A stretch of 5,331 nucleotides of DNA, taken from assembly GCA_964537965.1 (NCBI GenBank), contig CAZIDB010000288.1, positions 1 to 5,331 on the forward strand. The letters are read 5' to 3'. The notes beneath the pieces were generated by a model, which saw only the letters and a list, made by a program, of their open reading frames with translations, did not search any database and was not told the origin of the DNA. Within the stretch, counting starts at the first letter, position 1, and every line of letters begins with the position of its first letter. A program made the translations under genes and the position numbers. This DNA is from SURF-24 sp964537965. GTDB lineage: Bacteria > Bacteroidota > Ignavibacteria > Ignavibacteriales > SURF-24. Below, piece after piece: positions 1 through 5,331 of the stretch.

Positions 1-2
1 AA

Positions 3-80
3 GTCAAAAGTGCTGTTTTTCGAGTGTTTCCCAACGATTCCGGTATTATTTGGAAATGCAAAGAAAATGATTCGGAATAA
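3..80 (+). CDS. possible 3' end of a rightward gene, cut by window edge
   Basis: Reading frame 3 of the plus strand is open from the window edge to a TAA at 78-80 and gives 25 residues ending in WKCKENDSE, with a plausible protein-like stretch (AVFRVFPNDSGIIWK). It is too short to identify a family and no function is proposed. The stop lies three bases from the stop of the leftward AlbA_2 gene (TAA at 84-86), so the two would be tightly convergent, a common arrangement at the end of an operon. The other two plus frames are also open for at least 65 bases here, so openness alone is weak evidence; the choice of frame rests on the amino-acid composition and the neat convergent stop. It could equally be non-coding. 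Confidence 0.3.
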   Translation, partial: VKSAVFRVFPNDSGIIWKCKENDSE

Positions 81-83
81 ATT

Positions 84-1463
84 TTAAGAGTTATCCGAAA
101 CAAATTCTTCCCCTTTTGCTGTAATTTCATAAATTTTATCTTTTGTTACGCCTTTAGGTTTAATCAATTCCAATTCAGATAATTTTTCTAAATCATTCCT
201 AATAGTTCTGTCTGTAACGGAATGTGTTTTAGAAATAATATTAACATCAATCTTTTCTCTCATATATAGCCTATGCAATATATTAACCATACGTTTAGAT
301 TGAACTTCATCTATTCTGAAATTATTTCGAAAGGCAAAAAGTAGATCTTTTCGTTTTAAAGTCACGGTGAAAAAAGTGTCATATTTAAATATTGGTTCTG
401 GAAGGTTATAATCCTGAAAAGATTTCTTGATTCTATTTATACCAGTACCCATTTTCTCAATGTACTTTGATCTCAACAGCAATGAGGCAATAATAGGATT
501 ACGCGACAGACTAATTTTACCGAAGTCTGCCTCAGGAAATCCTTTTGGTAAACCACCTGGATTTGTGAATACAATTTTATCATTAAACACTTCTATCATT
601 ATGTTAGCGCCCTTTTCAAAATAATCCCGATGAGCAATTGCATTTACGATTACTTCACGTAAAGCTACAATTGGAATTTCTGAAACTTCATTCCTTCTAT
701 TATTCTCAATAATAATTTTAATTTTTAGATACTGTTTAACAAAGCTGATGGCATTTTCGATATTTGAAATTATATCTGATCCGAACTCTTTTCTGTCAAG
801 GATGTTAACTTTTTCATTTCCTTCATATCTAGCACATACTATTACAGCTTGAGGAATAAATTGAGATGGATTTTCAGTAAAGAATAATACCCCTGCATTT
901 CTAAAACTCACATTATCATTTGCTTTATCAATAACAGAAAGATTTTTTAATATGGAATTATCATCCGTAGTTTTTGTTATCTCAGAAAGCTTAAGAAAAT
1001 TTCCAAGCAAAGTCTTTACAAATTTAGTATTAAAATCGCAATCTTTATTAAGTAATTCATCGAATTTAACTCTTCCTTCAGATTGAATAAAATCAATAAT
1101 CTCTCGCGTTCTCAATTTTTGTGAATTCGGTCCAACTCTTAAATAAAACCCATCTGTTGCTCTATAGGGTTTGCTAATGCCTTCATCTACATTCACAATT
1201 AAAATATTTTGAAATGTTTCTAAATTTATTTGAACGGGTGGGTCACAATTCCTAGCTATGTCCTGGACTCTACTTTTCAGATTATTATCAATATTAAGAC
1301 CCGAAATAGTTTTGTTGTCTCTAATTCCAATTAAAACTCGTCCACCCGAGGCATTTGCAAACGCTACCAACTCTTTGCTTAATTCAGAATTAATATTTTC
1401 TTTAAATTCTATAGTGTAACCTTCACCCTCCTGCAGAATCAAGTTTAATTCATCTTTTGTCAT
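84..1463 (-). CDS. AlbA_2 domain / RecG-C-like ATP-binding protein with winged-helix tail
   Basis: This 459-residue protein has the three-part build of the widespread bacterial 'AlbA_2 (AAA_4, Schlafen-like) domain, putative transcriptional regulator' family. Residues about 10-125 form the AlbA_2 domain, with EFK (19-21), FANASGG (35-41), LIGIRD (44-49) and a closing YLRVG (107-111) before the LRTREI helix. Residues about 260-360 match the RecG-C-like / HATPase_c_4 region: ALREVIVNAIAHRDY (267-281), which resembles a GHKL N-box (E270, N274, H278), then NPGGLP (301-306), RNP (321-323) and KMGTGINRI (337-345). Residues about 387-455 look like a DeoR-type winged helix (SVTDRTIRNDLEKLSELELI). It has no membrane segment or signal peptide, so it should be cytoplasmic. 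Its biochemical role is not established for this family; nucleic-acid binding and a regulatory or defence role are inferences. The ATG at 1461-1463 overlaps the hsdR stop as ATGA and has a good Shine-Dalgarno sequence, so the start is secure. Sampled 60-base blocks are mostly more AT-rich (about 22-32% GC) than those in hsdR (about 32-40%). Confidence 0.9.
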   Translation of the reverse strand: MTKDELNLILQEGEGYTIEFKENINSELSKELVAFANASGGRVLIGIRDNKTISGLNIDNNLKSRVQDIARNCDPPVQINLETFQNILIVNVDEGISKPYRATDGFYLRVGPNSQKLRTREIIDFIQSEGRVKFDELLNKDCDFNTKFVKTLLGNFLKLSEITKTTDDNSILKNLSVIDKANDNVSFRNAGVLFFTENPSQFIPQAVIVCARYEGNEKVNILDRKEFGSDIISNIENAISFVKQYLKIKIIIENNRRNEVSEIPIVALREVIVNAIAHRDYFEKGANIMIEVFNDKIVFTNPGGLPKGFPEADFGKISLSRNPIIASLLLRSKYIEKMGTGINRIKKSFQDYNLPEPIFKYDTFFTVTLKRKDLLFAFRNNFRIDEVQSKRMVNILHRLYMREKIDVNIISKTHSVTDRTIRNDLEKLSELELIKPKGVTKDKIYEITAKGEEFVSDNS

Positions 1464-4225
1464 AAAGCTAACTCCTTATTTAATTCTTCAACTAACTCAT
1501 CTACCTTTTCTCCAAACAATTTCCACACCTTCCCAAGTCCACCACTATCAACAAAAGGAGAGAGTTCAAAATCGTCTTTTTCAATTCTTACAGAAGAAAC
1601 AATGTGGTCTTTAATCATCCTAAGCCATTCCATCTGTTCTTCAGTAAACTGTACTGGACCGGCATTACGCTTAAAAACCCAATCCTTAAATTTGCGGTTC
1701 ACCACTTCGCTGTATGGGTCAAGTGTTTCATCAAACTTAAGTTCAAATCGTATCAGAGAAATTATATCAGTTAATATTCTTTGCGGAGTTTTGGTTTTAA
1801 CAAGATTCGGCTTAACTCTCTGGTAAGCATTCCATACCTGTTCAACTGTTAAATAGTAAGGCGGATTAGCAAGAGCATCCCTGAGCTCTTTAATCATTAT
1901 ATAAGTAAGCTCTTTCCGTCTTTCCGGTTGGGAGTATAGTATTCTTAACGCAATTATCTCATCCTTATTCTCATCAATAAACTTACGGAAGTTGTTAATA
2001 ATCTCTTCGGAGTTTTCTTTTGCCTGCGTATCAAAACCGGAGTGAATTATTCTATCCAGATTTGTTTCATCAATTATCTGGTAGATTTTCTGTCTGACAG
2101 TTTCAACAAATTCACGCAGCTTAGGATCATCAAATGGTTTAATTGCTTCATTGCTGTATTGTTCAATTGTTTCTTTAATTTGAGTTTCAGTCGGTTCGGC
2201 ATCTTCAGGTATTTTATAATGCTCTCTTGCTTTGCTATCAATTAAGTCCGGATCAAATGCATCTGCCAGTTCTTTAGCTATTTCAGAAATATCTTTTCCG
2301 CCGGAAAGCTCTTTAATTTTTTCTCTGTCGGTATCAGAAATCTGTTTATCCATTCTTGTAAGCCGCGATGCAAGGGAAGTACAATTATCTTCGTCGGGTT
2401 GGAGAATAACCATCTTCATTAAGTCTTTAAACGGAACCGAAGGCTTCTTATCTATAACGGGAAAATCTACTTTTACAGATTTGAAAACTCCAACAGCATC
2501 AACAATATAAAATCTTTCTTTCTTAATTTTTGCACCGGGTGTAACCTTAATAAGTTCGTCCTTGCTTAAAGAACGTGTTCCTCTTCCTATCATCTGCTGG
2601 AAGTAATTGCGTGAACGGACATCACGCATAAAAATTAAAACCTCAATCGGCTTTACATCTGTGCCGGTCGCAATCATATCAACAGTAACAGCAATGCGCG
2701 GGTTGTATGCTGTTCTGAATTGCTGAAGAATAGATTCGGGATCTTCATTCTTTACATTATAAGTTATCTTCTTGCAGAAATCATTTCCTTCTCCAAACTC
2801 TTCCCGAACAATGTGAACAATATCTTCGGCGTGGCTATCTGTCTTGGCAAATATAAGAGTCTTGGGAACTTCGAAACCTTCATCTCTTTCCGGAAAAAGT
2901 TCTTCCTTTAATACTTGTTTATATTCTCTTATAATATTTCTTATTGTACTCGGGTTTACAATATCCCTGTCAAGCTGGCTTCCGGTATAATTAATTTCAT
3001 CTTCAAGCTGCTGCCATTGCTTTTTGCGAGTCATCTTGTTTCTTAAGTTCACGTATTGCTTTGCTTTTATTGATGCGCCGTTCGCTGTTATTTCAGTTTC
3101 AATAGTATAAACATCGTAACCAACATTTACCTTATCTGCAATTGATTGTTTAAGCGTGTACTCACTTACAACATTTTCGTGGAAGAAAGCAAAAGTACGT
3201 TTATCCGGTGTAGCTGTAAGTCCAATCATAAAGGCATCAAAGTAATCAAGTACCTGTTTCCATAAATTGTAAATTGAGCGATGGCATTCATCAATTATAA
3301 TAAAATCAAATGTTTCAATAGGAATAGCAGAGTTATAAACCACGTCAACAGGCTTATTAATAGTGTTGGTTTCATAAGGAGATTCATCTTCAAGTGACTC
3401 ATCAAGCTCTTTTCCTTTAAGTATGGAATACATTCTTTGAATTGTACTTATACAAACCTGCGCATCAGGATCAATAAAATTTGAACGTAATCTTTGAATA
3501 GTATATAGTTCGGGAAAAAGTCTTTTATCATCATTTGGTTTGTACGCACGGAATTCCTGCTCTGCCTGTTTGCCAAGATTTCTTGTATCAACAAGGAATA
3601 AAATTCTTTTTGCCTTTGCAAACTTCAGCAAACGATAAACAGAAGTGATTGCCGTAACTGTTTTTCCTGCTCCGGTAGCCATTTGAACTAATGCCCGCGG
3701 TTTATTCTCAGCAAAGGAACCTTCAAGATTCAATATTGCATTAAACTGACATACACGTAACCCGGTTGAATTTAATATTGGTAACTTTTTTAATCTTGCA
3801 CGGAGAGAATTATCTTGTCTTATCCACTCAGAGATTGTTTCCGGCTTGTGGAAATGAAATATTTCTCTTTGCCTTGGTAAAGGATCACGCGAATCAGTAA
3901 AATAAGTTTCTGCTCCGGTTGATTCGTATTGGAAGGGAAGGTCTTCTTTTTTAATTATGAATTTTAAATTATCTGTCGCGTAACGTGTTGTCTGGTCGTG
4001 TACTTGGCTTAAGGTATGTCCTTCTTTCTTTGCTTCAATTACACCAACAGGTTTTCTATCTACAAACAGAATATAATCAGCTGATCCTGATTCAGTAGGA
4101 TATTCACGGATGGCAATCCCTAATCCTGCAGAAAGGTTTAATGCTCTAAAGTCCTGAACAATCCAGCCAGCTTTAATTAACTGGTCATCAATGTTCTGTC
4201 TTGAATGTTGTTCCGGTGTTAACAA
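1460..4225 (-). CDS. hsdR: type I restriction enzyme HsdR-like subunit (EcoEI type)
   Basis: The 921-residue product matches the motor/nuclease (R) subunit of type I restriction enzymes, which translocates DNA using ATP and cuts it, normally in an R2M2S complex with HsdM and HsdS. The N-terminal HSDR_N nuclease (about 1-130) shows the PD-(D/E)xK core as D50 followed by IEAK (63-66; E64, K66). The superfamily 2 helicase follows: Walker A ATGAGKT (183-189), motif Ia LVDTRN (211-216), DECH box (312-315), TATP (337-340), motif V region VDMIATGTDV (515-524) and motif VI QMIGRGTR (544-551). Residues about 740-905 fit the EcoEI_R_C domain, ending in SPFVDSGGLGKVWKLFGEKV. All key residues are present, so it appears functional, and the length is at the short end for HsdR, as in EcoEI-like forms. 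The start is TTG: an in-frame TAA lies only four codons upstream (4235-4237), no ATG follows until residue 182, and LTPEQHSRQNID is the usual beginning of the family. No Shine-Dalgarno is obvious. It is first of a two-gene unit, overlapping the AlbA_2 gene by four bases. No hsdM or hsdS is in the window. Confidence 0.95.
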   Translation of the reverse strand: MLTPEQHSRQNIDDQLIKAGWIVQDFRALNLSAGLGIAIREYPTESGSADYILFVDRKPVGVIEAKKEGHTLSQVHDQTTRYATDNLKFIIKKEDLPFQYESTGAETYFTDSRDPLPRQREIFHFHKPETISEWIRQDNSLRARLKKLPILNSTGLRVCQFNAILNLEGSFAENKPRALVQMATGAGKTVTAITSVYRLLKFAKAKRILFLVDTRNLGKQAEQEFRAYKPNDDKRLFPELYTIQRLRSNFIDPDAQVCISTIQRMYSILKGKELDESLEDESPYETNTINKPVDVVYNSAIPIETFDFIIIDECHRSIYNLWKQVLDYFDAFMIGLTATPDKRTFAFFHENVVSEYTLKQSIADKVNVGYDVYTIETEITANGASIKAKQYVNLRNKMTRKKQWQQLEDEINYTGSQLDRDIVNPSTIRNIIREYKQVLKEELFPERDEGFEVPKTLIFAKTDSHAEDIVHIVREEFGEGNDFCKKITYNVKNEDPESILQQFRTAYNPRIAVTVDMIATGTDVKPIEVLIFMRDVRSRNYFQQMIGRGTRSLSKDELIKVTPGAKIKKERFYIVDAVGVFKSVKVDFPVIDKKPSVPFKDLMKMVILQPDEDNCTSLASRLTRMDKQISDTDREKIKELSGGKDISEIAKELADAFDPDLIDSKAREHYKIPEDAEPTETQIKETIEQYSNEAIKPFDDPKLREFVETVRQKIYQIIDETNLDRIIHSGFDTQAKENSEEIINNFRKFIDENKDEIIALRILYSQPERRKELTYIMIKELRDALANPPYYLTVEQVWNAYQRVKPNLVKTKTPQRILTDIISLIRFELKFDETLDPYSEVVNRKFKDWVFKRNAGPVQFTEEQMEWLRMIKDHIVSSVRIEKDDFELSPFVDSGGLGKVWKLFGEKVDELVEELNKELAL
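1472..1477 (-). promoter_or_regulatory. Shine-Dalgarno for the AlbA_2 gene
   Basis: AAGGAG on the minus strand lies eight bases before the ATG at 1463 and inside the last codons of hsdR. It supports that start and suggests the second gene can be translated by fresh initiation as well as by coupling through the ATGA overlap. By contrast hsdR has no such site. Confidence 0.8.
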
Positions 4226-4635
4226 GAAACAATCTTAATTTATATATTACAATAAAAATTTCTGAATTGCATAAACCTTACCCACCGTATCATTCCCCTG
4301 CATAGAAATGAAATTGTAGGAGAGCAATTTCTTCTTACTAACCGCTTTTAACAAACAAAGTACAATTGTAAATAAAACTACAGTTCAAATTAAAAAAAGG
4401 ATTTGAATAAGTCTATGTTTTATCAGAATTTTTTTAGAATCAGATCTCAATATGGTAGTATTGGAATCTTAAAATATATCATTTACCGGAATTTGTTTTC
4501 TTAAACCAATAAGCAAACACAATGTCTAGTCGTTTTTACTAAATCATCTCGAAGTAAATAATCCAATTAGCCTTAATCGCAGGAAGATAACAGGTGAGAC
4601 AGGATTATTTTATAATTGAAATATCATTCGAAATG
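4226..4635. other. AT-rich intergenic region, no gene seen
   Basis: About 410 bases between the hsdR start and the terminator of the T9SS remnant. No convincing reading frame, tRNA or other RNA gene is visible on either strand, and stops are frequent. It must hold the promoter of the hsdR unit. Two small symmetrical elements are present: an inverted repeat GAAATTG/CAATTTC at 4310-4316 and 4325-4331 (loop eight bases), and a perfect ten-base palindrome TACAATTGTA at 4361-4370. Either could be an operator, but at this base composition neither is beyond chance. Confidence 0.6.
4239..4266 (-). promoter_or_regulatory. tentative sigma70-like promoter for the hsdR unit
   Basis: On the minus strand TTCAGA (4261-4266) and TATAAA (4239-4244) are separated by 16 bases, a weak match to -35/-10 elements. 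The -10 element would end 13 bases before the TTG start, implying a leader of only about six bases, which would fit the lack of a Shine-Dalgarno. The region is so AT-rich that chance matches are expected, and promoter consensus in this group may differ from sigma70 of enterobacteria. Confidence 0.2.
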
Positions 4636-4661
4636 AAAAAGCCGGTAGAGAGTACCGGCTT
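4636..4661 (-). terminator. rho-independent terminator of the leftward T9SS remnant
   Basis: AAGCCGGTA (4639-4647) and TACCGGCTT (4653-4661) form a perfect nine-base-pair stem with a five-base loop. Read on the minus strand, the stem runs into a five-T tract (4636-4640, its first two T's inside the stem), then C, A and three more T's. It lies about 20 bases after the TAA (4681-4683) of the leftward T9SS sorting-domain remnant, so it is the natural terminator of that gene. It also shields the hsdR unit from leftward read-through. Confidence 0.85.
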
Positions 4662-4680
4662 GAAGAATACAGACAAGTTA

Positions 4681-4863
4681 TTAAAGCAATATCATTTTTT
4701 TTGCTTCAATGTAATTACCTGCTATCAATCGATAAAGATATGTACCGGAAGATACTTGCTCACCAAAATTATTTTTTCCATCCCAGGTGATTTCATATTC
4801 GCCAGCTTTATTATAATCCTTTCCTATTTCTTTCAATGTGATATGCAAACCCCGCAAGTATAG
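4681..4863 (-). pseudogene. headless T9SS C-terminal sorting domain (FlgD-Ig-like) remnant
   Basis: The minus strand is open from 4863 (in-frame TAA at 4864-4866) to a TAA at 4681-4683 and encodes about 60 residues without a plausible start codon near a ribosome site. From about 4842 on, the translation is a recognisable FlgD-Ig-like / T9SS type A sorting module: KEIGKDYNKAGEYEI, TWDGKNNFGEQVSSGTY, LYRLIAGNYIEAKKM, then ILL and stop. Such modules are the extreme C-terminus of secreted or surface proteins and direct them through the type IX system; here the passenger and the first strands of the module are missing. Homology stops near 4842, close to where the opposite-strand sorting domain frame opens. 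The gene retains its stop and its terminator, so this looks like the 3' stump of a once complete gene. A frameshift or assembly join is an alternative cause. Confidence 0.75.
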
Positions 4864-4928
4864 TTACTATAAAGATAATAATTCCTAAAACAAGCATTAT
4901 TAAACTTATTAATATTGCAGTCCCCGGA

Positions 4929-5282
4929 TTGCTGATACCGGGAAATACTTGGTACAGTGCAATTGTTCCTCTTGTGTCTACCGGGGTAAAGGAAGGTTCT
5001 AATGATGAGGCAATTGATAAAAGATTTACGTTATTACAGAATTTTCCAAACCCTTTCAATCCAATTACAAAAATTCATTTTGGAATAAACGAGAGACAAT
5101 TTACCTCCTTAAAAGTATTTAATACGCTTGGTAAAGAGGTTGCAACTCTTGTTGGAGAGGAGAAAGCTCCCGGAGAATATATGGTTGAGTTTAATCCTGT
5201 TAACCAGCCAAGTGGAGTATATATTTGCCAGCTAAAAGCAGGTAATCTTGTTCAATCAAAGAAAATGCTTTTCCTGAAATAA
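4929..5282 (+). CDS. T9SS type A sorting domain protein, N-terminally truncated
   Basis: The 117 residues from the only candidate start (TTG at 4929, no Shine-Dalgarno) are almost wholly a T9SS C-terminal sorting domain: linker VPLVSTGVKEG (13-23), entry motif FTLLQNFPNPFNP (33-45), strand LKVFNTLGKEVATLV (61-75), GEYMVEFN (82-89), PSGVY (94-98) and the conserved end AGNLVQSKKMLFLK (104-117). In intact proteins this module follows a signal peptide and a large passenger and is removed at the cell surface on attachment or release. Here there is no signal peptide or passenger. The frame stays open upstream to 4842 (TGA at 4839-4841) but has no ATG, and beyond it lies the leftward sorting-domain remnant. 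It is most likely the 3' stump of a secreted-protein gene, although an expressed short product cannot be excluded. A terminator-like hairpin follows 25 bases after the stop. Confidence 0.7.
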   Translation: MLIPGNTWYSAIVPLVSTGVKEGSNDEAIDKRFTLLQNFPNPFNPITKIHFGINERQFTSLKVFNTLGKEVATLVGEEKAPGEYMVEFNPVNQPSGVYICQLKAGNLVQSKKMLFLK

Positions 5283-5307
5283 TGTTTTGCAATTGAAAAA
5301 TGTTAGA

Positions 5308-5331
5308 GATGCCAGACTAATGTTTGGCATC
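5308..5331 (+). terminator. terminator-like hairpin after the rightward T9SS gene
   Basis: GATGCCAGAC (5308-5317) pairs with GTTTGGCATC (5322-5331) as a ten-base-pair stem with one G-U pair and a four-base TAAT loop. It starts 25 bases after the TAA at 5280-5282, the expected place for a terminator. The window ends on the last stem base, so the T tract that would prove rho-independent termination cannot be seen. Confidence 0.65.

Noticed and set aside
427..2911. Several plus-strand open frames of 63-92 residues (427-624, 1602-1826, 2042-2245, 2232-2510, 2720-2911)
   Set aside because: All lie antisense inside the two well-supported leftward genes, show no domain signature and have no ribosome site; they are shadows.
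4310..4340. Hairpin GAAATTG/CAATTTC followed by TTCTT as a plus-strand terminator
   Set aside because: The stem is AT-rich, the T tract is interrupted, and no rightward gene ends upstream of it.
4594..4863. Plus-strand 89-residue open frame
   Set aside because: It runs antisense through the terminator hairpin and the leftward T9SS sorting remnant, whose conserved residues show that the minus strand was the coding one.
4743..4953. Near-repeat of 18 bases, 4743-4760 and 4936-4953 (15 of 18 identical)
   Set aside because: A match of this quality is expected by chance about once in a region of this size and composition, and the pair does not mark the ends of a clear duplicated unit.
4811..5059. 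Full 82-residue minus-strand frame as a complete gene
   Set aside because: Its first part (5059 to about 4960) is the antisense of the conserved QNFPNPFNP sorting motif and it would start at a TTG with no ribosome site; only the hydrophobic middle is kept as a finding.
1..5331. CRISPR arrays, tRNA or rRNA genes, insertion sequences
   Set aside because: No regularly spaced repeats, no cloverleaf-like sequence and no transposase frame or terminal inverted repeats were found on reading both strands.

Overview
The window is a low-GC segment from a bacterium that most resembles the Ignavibacteria / Bacteroidota-Chlorobi side of the tree. That placement is an inference. It rests on two type IX secretion (T9SS) C-terminal sorting modules near the right end, one with a QNFPNPFNP-type entry motif, a 'GKEVATLV' strand and a terminal 'KKMLFLK', a style very common in Ignavibacteria.

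Layout from left to right. Positions 1-80 hold what looks like the last 25 codons of a rightward gene cut by the window edge. Positions 84-4225 hold a leftward two-gene unit: first (4225 to 1460) a 921-residue type I restriction HsdR-like translocase/nuclease of the EcoEI type, then (1463 to 84) a 459-residue AlbA_2 / RecG-C-like ATPase-fold protein with a winged-helix tail. The two genes overlap by four bases (ATGA), and the second has its own good Shine-Dalgarno sequence. Positions 4226-4635 are AT-rich and appear non-coding; they should contain the promoter of the unit. Positions 4636-4863 hold a leftward headless T9SS sorting-domain remnant followed by its own rho-independent terminator. 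Positions 4842-5282 hold a rightward, also headless, T9SS sorting domain, and 5308-5331 a strong hairpin that ends exactly at the window edge and probably terminates it.

The HsdR unit has no methyltransferase (HsdM) or specificity (HsdS) gene beside it on either side within the window: it starts after a non-coding gap and ends against a convergent reading frame. All hallmark residues of its nuclease and helicase are intact. It is therefore either the detached R module of a type I system whose M and S genes lie elsewhere, or a two-gene HsdR + AlbA_2 defence-like unit working without M/S. I consider this the most interesting lead, but the sequence alone cannot decide between the two.

The second notable structure is the pair of back-to-back T9SS sorting domains. 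Both are truncated at their N-terminal sides within about 20-90 bases of each other, which looks like the scar of a deletion or rearrangement between two secreted-protein genes.
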